Shown here in pieces: positions 1 through 7,221 of a DNA stretch of 34,972 nt; position 1 is the stretch's first letter, and every line of letters begins with the position of its first letter. A program made the position numbers and the translations under genes. Source of the DNA: Clostridia bacterium (GTDB lineage Bacteria; Bacillota; Clostridia; Christensenellales; Aristaeellaceae). The notes below the pieces were generated by a model. That model made no database searches, was not told the origin of the DNA, and worked only from the letters and a program-made list of their open reading frames with translations. The stretch lies in NCBI GenBank assembly GCA_017395685.1, contig JAFQOD010000050.1, forward strand, positions 1-34,972. Reading direction: 5' to 3'.

Positions 1-57
1 ATGCCTTTGTTCGATTAGGACTACCAATTCTTCTATCTTTGTGTACTCTCTTGACAT
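1..57 (-). CDS. IS3-type transposase OrfA / helix-turn-helix protein, N-terminal fragment
   Basis: Only the first 19 residues are visible, MSREYTKIEELVVLIEQRH, running off the window edge. The ATG is at 57-55, with AGGAGGTG 8 nt upstream (complement of 64-71), a strong ribosome binding site. A charged N-terminus leading into a helix is typical of the small helix-turn-helix OrfA proteins of IS3-family elements, which bind the IS ends and are fused to the DDE catalytic part by a -1 frameshift. The family call rests on this short peptide and the TG-starting end nearby; the catalytic part is not visible. Confidence 0.5.
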   Translation of the reverse strand, partial: MSREYTKIEELVVLIEQRH

Positions 58-65
58 GTAAAACA

Positions 66-99
66 CCTCCTGGCGTAGTTTCCATTCTACAACAGGAGG
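66..99 (-). promoter_or_regulatory. Hairpin sequestering the transposase ribosome binding site
   Basis: CCTCCTG (66-72) pairs with CAGGAGG (93-99), and inside it GTAG (75-78) pairs with CTAC (87-90) around an 8-nt loop. On the minus-strand transcript the 3' arm is the Shine-Dalgarno itself. A possible -10, TAGAAT (complement of 84-89), lies inside the hairpin. A transcript starting about 7 nt beyond it would lack the 5' arm and leave the site free, whereas read-through RNA would fold. No good -35 is visible. Confidence 0.5.
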
Positions 100-166
100 C
101 GTCTTTTTTCTATTGTCCGTTATTCAGGGAACAGTCCAAAATGCTTCCGGAGGGATATCTTTTTTA

Positions 167-1243
167 TTAATATGTCTGCTGCAGGGCGCTTTCTTCAATC
201 CATACCCGGCGGCGTTTGCCCATCGTTCCATCCAGGAAATCAAACTGGGCATAGCCGTTTTCCCTTCCCCAGAGGGTGCCCTGGGTGCCGGCGGGGATGG
301 GATCGCCCAGCTGGGCGTAGGTATTGCCCGGGCCGTTCCAGGGCTGGGCTTGCCGGGTGAGGAGGGCGCTGCCCTGGGATTGCTCCACCGGCAGGGAGGA
401 AATATCCCCGTTGATCCGCTGGGCGCCGGTATAGGCCCGGCGCATTACGCCCCGATAGGTAAATTCCGCCTGCACCCACCAGATCTCATTGCGGCTGTCG
501 TAATACCGGGAGATCAGGCGGATTTCATCCCCTGCCTTGAGGAAGGTGCCGAATTCATTATAGCCGGTGCTGGGCCCGGAGCGGGTGGAAAGGGGCCGGT
601 TCAGGGTGAAGGCGGGCTGCCAGGAGGGCTGGGAAGGGATGGGGGTGTAAACGGGGTACTGGCTGCCCTGGCTGCCCGTCACCTGCACATCGGTGATGCA
701 GATGATTTCGCTGCCCTCCCGGCCGTTGATCCAGCTTTCCAGGGTCACATCGATCCGGGTCACATTGGCATGGATCTGGGGCAGCTGCAGCCGCTGATAG
801 CCATTCTGCCAGGCGGCGGACTGGGTGGAAAAATCGTATCGATCCTCCATCAGGAACCGGTATTGGCTCTGGCCCCCGGCATGATGAAGGGCGATGCGGA
901 TGATCTGGGGCCGGGCATAGAGAGAATAGCCTGCTTCATTCATACACAGGCCGTTGCGGATCCACAGCCCATCCACGGAACATTCCCCCAGCTGAAGGGT
1001 GAAATCCACCCCCGTCTGCCCGGCCCATTGATCATTCTGGCCGGGGGTGCGCTGGAAGAAGGTCCATATCTGTTGATCCAGCAGGGCGTTGCCGTCGGTG
1101 CCGGTGCAATAGCTGGTGATGGATTGGATGGGCAGGGGGCTGCCGGCGGCGGCCTGGGGATCGGAAAGCAGGGTGGCTGCATGGGCAGGCAGGGCAAGGG
1201 CCGTCAGCAGCAGCCAGGCAATAATGCATTTCATCCGTTTCAT
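167..1243 (-). CDS. Secreted protein with glycan-binding-like domain and two SH3-like domains
   Basis: A 358-residue exported protein of unknown precise role. Residues 1-22 form a signal peptide ending AHA. Residues about 75-210 resemble the NADase-type glycan-binding (discoidin-like) domain: the pattern ARPQIIRIAL, then a beta-rich stretch, then ICITDVQV. Residues about 225-285 and 300-358 look like two bacterial SH3 domains (RSGPSTGYNEFGTFLKAGDE and NGPGNTYAQLGDPIPAGTQG), which usually bind cell-wall peptides. No catalytic domain is visible, so a wall- or glycan-binding role is inferred. GAGAGG lies 10 nt before the ATG. The gene reads toward the IS end at 138. No intrinsic terminator is seen between its stop and the IS. 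Confidence 0.8.
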   Translation of the reverse strand: MKRMKCIIAWLLLTALALPAHAATLLSDPQAAAGSPLPIQSITSYCTGTDGNALLDQQIWTFFQRTPGQNDQWAGQTGVDFTLQLGECSVDGLWIRNGLCMNEAGYSLYARPQIIRIALHHAGGQSQYRFLMEDRYDFSTQSAAWQNGYQRLQLPQIHANVTRIDVTLESWINGREGSEIICITDVQVTGSQGSQYPVYTPIPSQPSWQPAFTLNRPLSTRSGPSTGYNEFGTFLKAGDEIRLISRYYDSRNEIWWVQAEFTYRGVMRRAYTGAQRINGDISSLPVEQSQGSALLTRQAQPWNGPGNTYAQLGDPIPAGTQGTLWGRENGYAQFDFLDGTMGKRRRVWIEESALQQTY

Positions 1244-1324
1244 GGGGGTTCATCCTCTCTCCTTTGATACTGATAGAACGATCAAAAAAGGATGCTTCTT
1301 CCATGAAAATGGAAAATTCCCCAT

Positions 1325-1353
1325 AAAAAATTCCCTGCTTTTTCAGCAGGGAA
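1325..1353 (-). terminator. Intrinsic terminator of the ROK gene
   Basis: TTCCCTGC (1331-1338) pairs perfectly with GCAGGGAA (1346-1353). On the minus strand the stem is followed by six T residues (1330-1325). It lies 11 bp after the ROK stop codon. Confidence 0.85.
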
Positions 1354-1364
1354 GTGCATTTTGC

Positions 1365-2738
1365 TCAGCCGATATCCGGCAGGCTGGCGGCGGCCACGCT
1401 CTGGCCCACCCGGCGGGATGCCTCATCGGGGATATGCAGGGTGATTTTTTCGGAAAGCTCCGGATATACCTGATGAAGCACCCTCTGCGCCTCCTGCAGC
1501 AGCAGCGCGCCCCCCTCCCCGGAGGTGACCCGGCCCATGATCAGCACATGATCGATATCGTAGAAGCGGGCATACCAGGCGATGGCATGGCCGAAATACA
1601 CGCCGATGGATTGATAAATTTTCGCGGCTTCAGGATTGCCCGCCGCCATTTCCTTCTGCACGATCTTCAGCTTTTCGGCGGGGGAGAGGCCCTCATCCAA
1701 TTGAATGCCTGCGGCAGGGGCCAGCTTGATCACCCCATCCTGGGAAAAATATTTCACGCCGCAGCCGATATCGCCGCTCCATTCATCCGCCATGGCGTCG
1801 GGGCTGAAATCCACCGGGGCGAAGGCCAGCTCATTGAGCCAGCCGGTGATATTCATATCCTTGTCCACATAGCCGCCGGCCTCGCTGGTGCCCATGGCGA
1901 TGCCCAGCACATTGCCCCGGTTCAATTCCATGGCCCCGGCCAGGGCGGTCACATCCCCGTCGTTGGCCACCTCCAGGGGGGCGCCGATTTCTTTGGCGAT
2001 ATCGATATACATGGTCTTGGCCCGGCGGGCAAAATCTTCCCTGCTCAATTTCAGGAATAGGGAGGCCACCATGATCTTGTTATCGATATAGACCCCGGCG
2101 GAGGAAACGCCGATGGCGTCCACCCGGGGCATATGGGCGGCGGCTTCCTTCATGGCGGAAAGGATGCCGTCGTAATGATACTGGGGATCGGAATTGATCT
2201 TGGGGAACCAGACCACTTCCTCGGAATATACCGCTTCCCCGTCAATGACGGCGGATACCTTCCGGTCGCTGCCGCCGGCGTCAAAACCGATGCGGCAGCC
2301 CTTGAGATGCCGGCCCACATTGCTTGCGGAGGAGCGGGATACCTTCACATCCTCCACGCTGTCCGCCCAGATTACCTGGAAGGGCTGTTCATACACCCCG
2401 GCCATGAAATCGGCGTCGAAAAAGCGGGCGCCGTCCTCCCGGTAGGCATCCTTTAGATGATCATATACTGCCCTGCTGCCGGCTACGATGATCTGATATC
2501 CGCCCCGGGACCAGAGCATGAATTTCACCAGCCGGTCCAGAAGGGGAATGGTGCGCGCATCCTCCCCATCCGGGAAAATATCCATGCAGTAAAAATCGCA
2601 ATAGCCCTGATTGCGCACAATGCATACCCCGAAGGGCACGCCCCGGCCGGATGCGGCCACATCCCTTTCATAGGCACGGGCAACCGCCTCCAGGGGCTGG
2701 AAGGAAGGATCCAGGGGGGGAAGGATGGTGGTAAGCAT
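1365..2738 (-). CDS. ROK-family sugar kinase-like protein with long N-terminal extension
   Basis: A 457-residue protein. The ROK (glucokinase/N-acetylglucosamine kinase-like) fold begins near residue 149 with the phosphate-binding DAGGSDRK (153-160). Other ROK landmarks follow: SSAG (212-215), the likely catalytic Asp in VANDGDVTALAG (D260), and GIAMGTSEAGGYVD (279-292). The Cys-rich zinc motif of typical ROK kinases (CxCGxxGC) is not visible; only an isolated GCGVKYF occurs near 322. The first ~145 residues form an extra domain I do not recognise. AGGAGG lies 6 nt before the ATG. It lies downstream of nagA on the same strand, separated by a terminator-bearing repeat. A role in amino-sugar phosphorylation is plausible, but loss of the zinc motif leaves kinase activity uncertain. 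Confidence 0.8.
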   Translation of the reverse strand: MLTTILPPLDPSFQPLEAVARAYERDVAASGRGVPFGVCIVRNQGYCDFYCMDIFPDGEDARTIPLLDRLVKFMLWSRGGYQIIVAGSRAVYDHLKDAYREDGARFFDADFMAGVYEQPFQVIWADSVEDVKVSRSSASNVGRHLKGCRIGFDAGGSDRKVSAVIDGEAVYSEEVVWFPKINSDPQYHYDGILSAMKEAAAHMPRVDAIGVSSAGVYIDNKIMVASLFLKLSREDFARRAKTMYIDIAKEIGAPLEVANDGDVTALAGAMELNRGNVLGIAMGTSEAGGYVDKDMNITGWLNELAFAPVDFSPDAMADEWSGDIGCGVKYFSQDGVIKLAPAAGIQLDEGLSPAEKLKIVQKEMAAGNPEAAKIYQSIGVYFGHAIAWYARFYDIDHVLIMGRVTSGEGGALLLQEAQRVLHQVYPELSEKITLHIPDEASRRVGQSVAAASLPDIG

Positions 2739-2800
2739 AAAAATCCTCCTATTGTTTCAACATATGCTTCGCCATTACTGATGCCTGGTTTTCTCTTGAA

Positions 2801-2910
2801 TATCACTGGGAAAACAGTTGATCCTGTGGCGATTGGCATCATCCAGAAGCAGTTTTTCTTGGGGTGGGTGCGGGAGGGGTGTTCTTTTTTCAAAAAGAAC
2901 ACCCCTCCCG
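2801..2910 (-). repeat. Dispersed intergenic element, copy A, with terminator hairpin
   Basis: Copy A of a two-copy element (the other is at 11753-11861). It starts with TATCACTGGGAAAACAGTTG and ends in a perfect hairpin: arms 2871-2889 and 2892-2910 (19 bp) around a TC loop. The hairpin begins 8 bp after the nagA stop, so it probably terminates that transcript. Both copies have the same orientation, similar flank sequence (roughly 65-70% by eye), and 69-70 bp between the TATCACTGGG motif and the hairpin. Confidence 0.75.
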
Positions 2911-2918
2911 CCATACCC

Positions 2919-4070
2919 TCACTTTGTATACTTGCACACGCCTCTTACAATCGTCTTATATACTTCGCAGTCCTCATCCATCAGGATGATATCGGCGTCC
3001 TTGCCGGGGGTGAGGGAGCCCTTGAAGGAATCCACCCCTGCGGAGGCGGCGGCATTGAGGGAGGCGGCGCGGACAGCCTGATGCATGGGGATGCAGGCAT
3101 GATCCCGCAGGTTTTTCACCCCATGATTGAAGCGCAGCACGCTGCCCGCAATGGTGCCGTCCAGCAGGCGGCATTCAATGCCCTTGAGCACGAATACCTG
3201 GCCGCCGTTTTCATATTCCCCGTCCGGCATGCCGGCGGAGCGCAGGGCATCGGTAATCAGCACCAGATGATCGCCCTTCATCCTGTGCATCAGGGGGAAG
3301 AGGGCCTTATTCACATGGAAGGTATCGGGGATCAATTCGCAATACACCGAATCATCGGTGAGCGCAGCGCCCACCACCCCGGGATCCCGGTGCATCAGGG
3401 GGGTCATGGCATTGAAGGTATGGGTGGATCGGCTCACCCCCAGGCGGAATGCGGCCTGGGCCTGATCGAAACTGGCGCCGGTATGGCCGATGGAGATGCA
3501 GATATCCGTTTCCTTTTTCAGGGTGGATACGAAGGCATCGCCCCCCTCCATTTCCGGGGCGCAGGTGATCACCCGGATGATATCCGCAAGGGGCAGCACC
3601 TTTGCGGCATCCGGCTTCAGGATATAATTTTCATTCTGTGCGCCCTTCTTGGAGGGATTGATGAAGGGGCCCTCCATATGCATGCCCAGGATCTGGGCGC
3701 CCATGAATCCGGGCTGTTCGCTTTCCTGGCGCAGCTGGCGCAGGGAGCAGCAGATGCTTTCCAGGGTATCCCAATCCACGGTGAGGGTGGTGGGCAGGAA
3801 AGAGGTGACCCCGTTTTCCAGCAGGCCCCGGGCCATATTCCGCACCCCATCGGGATCATCATCGGATACATCGGCCCCCTGATAGCCATGGATATGGGTA
3901 TCCACCAGGCCGGGGGCGATATACAGGCCCTGGGCGTCCATGATTTCATCCGCCTGCGCCCGGGCAGCGGCCTCATCCACAACGCCGATAATTTTTTCAT
4001 CATATAAAAGGGCCTTGCCCCGGATTTCTGTATCAGGCATCAGAATGCGCCCGTTTACGATGGCTTTCAT
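2919..4070 (-). CDS. nagA: N-acetylglucosamine-6-phosphate deacetylase
   Basis: A 383-residue cytoplasmic amidohydrolase that removes acetate from N-acetylglucosamine-6-phosphate, giving glucosamine-6-phosphate for glycolysis or wall synthesis. Visible family landmarks are the metal HxH in DTHIHGYQGAD (H59, H61), E133 in MHMEGPF, H196 in SIGHTGA, H217 in THTFNAMTPL, and the catalytic D274 in LITDALRSAG. The C-terminal PGKDADIILMD strand closes the small beta domain. Length matches the family. The likely ribosome binding site AAGGAG sits about 13 nt from the ATG, longer than usual. A TTGAAA/TATAAT promoter lies upstream. No nagB is present in the window. Confidence 0.93.
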   Translation of the reverse strand: MKAIVNGRILMPDTEIRGKALLYDEKIIGVVDEAAARAQADEIMDAQGLYIAPGLVDTHIHGYQGADVSDDDPDGVRNMARGLLENGVTSFLPTTLTVDWDTLESICCSLRQLRQESEQPGFMGAQILGMHMEGPFINPSKKGAQNENYILKPDAAKVLPLADIIRVITCAPEMEGGDAFVSTLKKETDICISIGHTGASFDQAQAAFRLGVSRSTHTFNAMTPLMHRDPGVVGAALTDDSVYCELIPDTFHVNKALFPLMHRMKGDHLVLITDALRSAGMPDGEYENGGQVFVLKGIECRLLDGTIAGSVLRFNHGVKNLRDHACIPMHQAVRAASLNAAASAGVDSFKGSLTPGKDADIILMDEDCEVYKTIVRGVCKYTK

Positions 4071-4115
4071 AGGGGATTACACGCTCCTTTTTAATCGATT
4101 TTAATTCCTAAACCC

Positions 4116-4155
4116 ATTATAAAATATATTTTGCGGATTTTCAATAGAAATCCGC
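4116..4155 (-). promoter_or_regulatory. nagA promoter with overlapping palindrome
   Basis: On the minus strand, -35 TTGAAA (4144-4139) and -10 TATAAT (4121-4116) are separated by 17 bp. A perfect inverted repeat, GCGGATTT (4133-4140) and AAATCCGC (4148-4155) with a 7-bp spacer, covers the -35 box. Its position suggests a repressor operator; the regulator is not identified. Confidence 0.7.
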
Positions 4156-4178
4156 TATATTGTGCAGGGGAATTTTGA

Positions 4179-4207
4179 TTGACAAGGGGGAGGGGAAATG
4201 ATACCAT
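4179..4207 (+). promoter_or_regulatory. Promoter of the TIM-barrel epimerase gene
   Basis: TTGACA (4179-4184), a 17-bp spacer, and TACCAT (4202-4207) preceded by TGA, making a weak extended -10. It diverges from the nagA promoter. Confidence 0.6.
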
Positions 4208-4263
4208 AAACGCAAGGGAAAAAATATAGTACAGTGAACTTTCCAGATACAGGAGGCGTTTTT

Positions 4264-5169
4264 ATGATACCCATCAGTGTGCAGACCGGCGGCGTGACCG
4301 AGGTATGGGGGATGGACGAAGGCTATCGGATGATCAAAGAGGCGGGCTTTGACGGGGTGGACGCCAATCTGGATCATCTTCTGACCCATGACGCCATCAT
4401 CCGCCGGGAAAGGGCGGATTTTGTCACCGCCGGGGATTTTCTGCAGTATTTCAGGCCCTGGAAGGATGCTGCGGAAAAGCACGGGCTGCAGAATTTCCAG
4501 GCCCATGCCCCCTTCCCCTGCGTAGTGCCCGGGGGCGGGGAATACAATGATTATCTGATGGAGGCCCTCCGGCGCATCATTGCGGGCTGCCGTTATATCG
4601 GCTGCAGCCGGCTGGTCATCCATCCCTTTTTCTTTCCCTATGATCATCAGATGGATAAGAAAACGGAATGGGAAATGAATATTGAAAAATATGCCTCGCT
4701 GATAGATATCGCCCGGGAAAATGACGTCACCATCTGCCTGGAAAATATGTTCGGCCGCTACCGGGGCAAGATCTATGCCGCCATCTGCTCGGATCTGGAG
4801 GAGGCATGCCGGTATGTGGATACCCTCAATGATCTGGCCGGGGAAAGGCGGTTTGCCTTCTGCCTGGATACGGGGCATCTGCTGCTGCTGGGGCTGGATG
4901 TGAAAAATGCCATCCTGAAGCTGGGGAACCGGATTGAAACCCTGCATGTCCATGATAACAACGGCATCGGCGATCAGCATCTGGCCCCCTATATGGGCAT
5001 CCTGGATTGGGGCCGCTTTACGGAGGGGCTGAAGGAGATCGGCTATCGCAAGCCCCTGAGTTTCGAAACATTCAATGCCATGAATGTATTCGATCGGGAG
5101 CTGGCCCCGGATCTGCTTTCCCTCATCGCCCGGACCGGCCGGATATTCGCCCGGCGGATTGAGGGATGA
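4264..5169 (+). CDS. Sugar phosphate isomerase/epimerase-like TIM barrel
   Basis: A 301-residue protein of the AP-endonuclease-2/xylose-isomerase-like TIM-barrel superfamily. Expected metal ligands are visible: E160 (ICLENMFG), D202 and H205 (CLDTGH), H228/H230 (LHVHDNNG) and E268 (LSFETF), with H81 also in place (FQAHAPF). These proteins commonly isomerise or epimerise sugars or inositol derivatives; the substrate cannot be told. The start is set by AGGAGG nine bases before the ATG, rather than an in-frame ATG at 4234 lacking such a site. It is divergent from nagA, sharing a ~190-bp control region, which suggests but does not prove a link to amino-sugar metabolism. Confidence 0.8.
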   Translation: MIPISVQTGGVTEVWGMDEGYRMIKEAGFDGVDANLDHLLTHDAIIRRERADFVTAGDFLQYFRPWKDAAEKHGLQNFQAHAPFPCVVPGGGEYNDYLMEALRRIIAGCRYIGCSRLVIHPFFFPYDHQMDKKTEWEMNIEKYASLIDIARENDVTICLENMFGRYRGKIYAAICSDLEEACRYVDTLNDLAGERRFAFCLDTGHLLLLGLDVKNAILKLGNRIETLHVHDNNGIGDQHLAPYMGILDWGRFTEGLKEIGYRKPLSFETFNAMNVFDRELAPDLLSLIARTGRIFARRIEG

Positions 5170-5672
5170 GCGGCTGAACCGGGGTTAAACCGGGACTGAG
5201 CCGGGGTTAACCGGGGCAGGGGCCTCTGCGGCCCCCGTACCCCTGCACCAGGGATTTCATCCCTGGACCCGTATTCCGGATGGTTGATGACAGATCTGCA
5301 AACAATGTGCCGGTGAGGCAAGAAGATATTTTCTGCTTCCACGGGCAAAGTGAAAATGAGAAAACGCCGTGGGAGAAAGCTCGCTTTCTCCTCCGGCGTT
5401 TCTTCATTTTCCCGGATGCTGCGCATCCGGCGGGCGGCAGGATGCCGCCTGCCCGTGGACGTGCACACGATTCATTTCCTCAGCGGCACACGCACACAAG
5501 ATGGGGGATGTATGGCAGCAGCATCGTGAATTGCGGGGTGCAGGGGGATCATCCCCCTGCCCGCCGGAGGCCGTAACCTTAAGCATCACACGCACACAAG
5601 ATGATTGAAAGCAATTTCAGAAAAATCGTGGATGCCGGTCCAGGGGGCACAGAGCCCCCTGCCCGGTTATCT
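5170..5672 (+). other. Repeat- and hairpin-rich intergenic region, no gene
   Basis: No convincing gene in 503 bp. In order: imperfect tandem CCGGGGTTAA units (5179-5215); nested hairpin GCAGGGG/CCCCTGC (5216-5246); hairpin CCAGGGA/TCCCTGG (5248-5266); a ~60-nt near-continuous hairpin (5352-5411); and two degenerate ~100-bp direct repeats (5487 and 5587). Short reading frames across it are made of the repeats themselves. Some hairpins probably end the gene at 4264 and the convergent gene at 5673. Confidence 0.7.
5487..5661 (+). repeat. Two degenerate ~100-bp direct repeats, each with a G5/C5 hairpin
   Basis: The 17-mer CACACGCACACAAGATG occurs at 5487-5503 and 5587-5603, exactly 100 bp apart. 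Each copy is followed at a similar distance by an ATCGTG motif and then a hairpin: GCAGGGGGA/TCCCCCTGC (5540-5560) and CAGGGGGC/GCCCCCTG (5641-5661). The rest of the unit has diverged. The second hairpin may also serve as 3' structure for the minus-strand gene ending at 5673. Confidence 0.6.
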
Positions 5673-6308
5673 TTATACCCTTACGAATTTATCCTTGCCC
5701 TGATGGCAGATGGGGCATTCATCCGGGGGATTTTCCCCGGTATGCACATGGCCGCACACGGTGCAGCGCCACTGGGGCAGATCGGATTTTGTTTCCGGGG
5801 CAGCCTGGAAAGAGGATGCCTTGGGGGGCGTGGCGCCCTTTTTGACGGCGTGATAATAGGCATAGGTCATGGGGGTGCCAAAGCCGGTCTTGACGGCGTC
5901 GGTGAGCAGGCCCACAAAGATGATATGGGTGCCCACATCCAGCTTGCCCGTCACCTTGCAGGTGAGCACAGCGCTGACCTCCCGGCTGGTGAGCAGCATG
6001 GGATCGCCGTACAGGGAGGGGGTAACCTCCATCCCGGCGAATTTTTCGATATCCCGGCCGGATTTGAAGCCCATCCGGCCGATGAATTCCATGTGTGCAT
6101 CCTCGGTGAGCACATTCACGGCGAAATGCCCGCTCTTTTCGATCAGCTGGCAGGTGAGATTATCCTTATTGACGGTGACGGCCACCTGATTGGGGGTATT
6201 GGTCACCTGGCAGGCAGTATTGATGATGCAGCCGTTTTCCTTGCCCTCATGGCTGGCGGTAACCAGATACAGGCCGTAGGAAAGCTGAAACAGAGCGGTG
6301 ATATCCAT
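5673..6308 (-). CDS. Flavin reductase / rubredoxin fusion (high-molecular-weight rubredoxin)
   Basis: A 211-residue redox protein. Residues 1 to about 155 match the FMN-binding flavin reductase domain (LYLVTAS, NGCIINTACQVTN, AVTVNKDNLTCQLIEKSGHF). The last ~35 residues are a rubredoxin-like iron centre with two CxxC pairs (WRCTVCGHVH and DECPICHQGKDKF). Such fusions take electrons from NAD(P)H and pass them to flavodiiron or other reductases that detoxify oxygen or nitric oxide in anaerobes. No partner gene lies nearby. I chose the ATG at 6308: AAAGGA sits 8-9 nt upstream of it, but directly abuts the in-frame ATG at 6317. Confidence 0.88.
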   Translation of the reverse strand: MDITALFQLSYGLYLVTASHEGKENGCIINTACQVTNTPNQVAVTVNKDNLTCQLIEKSGHFAVNVLTEDAHMEFIGRMGFKSGRDIEKFAGMEVTPSLYGDPMLLTSREVSAVLTCKVTGKLDVGTHIIFVGLLTDAVKTGFGTPMTYAYYHAVKKGATPPKASSFQAAPETKSDLPQWRCTVCGHVHTGENPPDECPICHQGKDKFVRV

Positions 6309-6337
6309 GTCATTCATTCCTTTCTATCTTTACAGTG

Positions 6338-6366
6338 ATTATATACCCGGTATGGGGCCCCTTCAA
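6338..6366 (-). promoter_or_regulatory. Promoter of the flavin reductase/rubredoxin gene
   Basis: TTGAAG (6366-6361), 17-bp spacer, TATAAT (6343-6338) on the minus strand. The -35 overlaps the stop codon of the upstream gene at 6363, so the rubredoxin gene probably has its own transcript. Confidence 0.75.
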
Positions 6367-7208
6367 ACGGATTGATAGATTTCCATCATGGCTTTTGCAT
6401 CCTCGGCCATGGTGCCCCTGGATTCGCAGATCACCCGGGGCTGATATCCCCTTTCCTTCAGCAGGGGCGCCAGATGATGGAACCGGGGCCCGTAATCCAG
6501 ATCGGCAAAGGTGCGGTGGCGGCGTTCCCCGGCGGCGGTATATTCCACGGTGGAAAAATGAATATGCAATTGCCGGGCCCTTTCCAGGCCCAGGGCGCCT
6601 TCCAATTGATTGAGCACTTCGGCAAAATCCTCCGCCCGGTTCAGCGCCCCCTGGCCCCGGGCATGGAGATGGGCAAAATCGATGCAGGGGATGAAGCGAT
6701 CATCCATCTGGCAGAAGGCAAGGGTCTGGCCCAGATCGCCGATCTGGTTTTTCTTGCCCATGGTTTCGGGGCACAGATGAATGTGGGAAAGCCCCAGATC
6801 ATCCAGCCGCCGGTAGGCTTCCTTCAGCCCCTGGGCACAGTTTTTCAGCGCCTCTTCCTCGGTCAGCTTCATCATGGCCCCCACATGCACCACCACCCGA
6901 TCGCCCCCCATGGCGGTGACCAGCCGGGCGCTATCCTCAATATAGCGGATGGAATTTTCCCGCTTTTCCGGATCCGGATTGGAAAAATTGATGAAATAAG
7001 GGGCATGGGCGCTGACGGCGATACCATGGGCCTGTGCCGCCCCGGCGATCTTTTCCGCCATCTCCATGGATAGGCTGATTCCCCGGCCGAAGGAATATTC
7101 ATAAGCAGAAAGCCCCATGGAATGCAGCCATTCCGGGGCCTGAAGACTGGATTTATAGCCTTGGGCATAGAAGGATTCAGAATTGCCGGCAGGGCCGAAG
7201 CGGATCAT
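6363..7208 (-). CDS. Endonuclease IV-like TIM-barrel protein
   Basis: A 281-residue protein of the endonuclease IV branch of the AP-endonuclease-2 TIM barrels. Landmarks are SAHAPYFINFSNP (H68, Y71), VVHVGAMM (H108), LCPETMG (E148), CIDFAHLHARG (D177, H180, H182), a HIHFS strand in place of the usual HLND-type motif, and VICESRG near the end. Related enzymes cut DNA at abasic sites using three zinc ions, but many family members are uncharacterised and the ligand set here is not identical to endonuclease IV. GAGGTG precedes the ATG. It is the last gene of a minus-strand run from 9084, separated from the gene before it by an inverted-repeat element. Confidence 0.78.
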   Translation of the reverse strand: MIRFGPAGNSESFYAQGYKSSLQAPEWLHSMGLSAYEYSFGRGISLSMEMAEKIAGAAQAHGIAVSAHAPYFINFSNPDPEKRENSIRYIEDSARLVTAMGGDRVVVHVGAMMKLTEEEALKNCAQGLKEAYRRLDDLGLSHIHLCPETMGKKNQIGDLGQTLAFCQMDDRFIPCIDFAHLHARGQGALNRAEDFAEVLNQLEGALGLERARQLHIHFSTVEYTAAGERRHRTFADLDYGPRFHHLAPLLKERGYQPRVICESRGTMAEDAKAMMEIYQSV

Positions 7209-7221
7209 GGGAACACCTCGT

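Larger units (their letters stand above)
1..138 (-). mobile_element. Left end of an IS3-like insertion sequence (partial)
   Basis: The element is cut by the window edge. Read on the minus strand from 138 it opens with TGGACTGTTCCCTGAATAAC, a TG-starting end of the kind seen in IS3-family inverted repeats. It then has a ribosome binding site hairpin and the first 19 codons of a transposase-like protein. The outer end lies 29 bp downstream of the stop of the secreted protein gene at 167, so the insertion may have displaced that gene's terminator. The other end and any target duplication are outside the window, so the boundary at 138 is inferred from the terminal sequence alone. Confidence 0.55.

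Noticed and set aside
2801-2914. Short minus-strand reading frames through both dispersed elements with a shared PSR..PKK peptide
   Set aside because: The similarity comes from the DNA repeat and hairpin. The frames run into neighbouring genes and lack ribosome binding sites.
2457-4007. 516-codon open frame on the plus strand opposite nagA
   Set aside because: It is antisense to a gene with all catalytic residues in place and runs through the repeat element at 2801.
5487-5603. 17-bp repeat 100 bp apart as a CRISPR array
   Set aside because: There are only two copies, the spacing is too long, the repeated unit extends beyond the 17-mer, and no cas genes are present.
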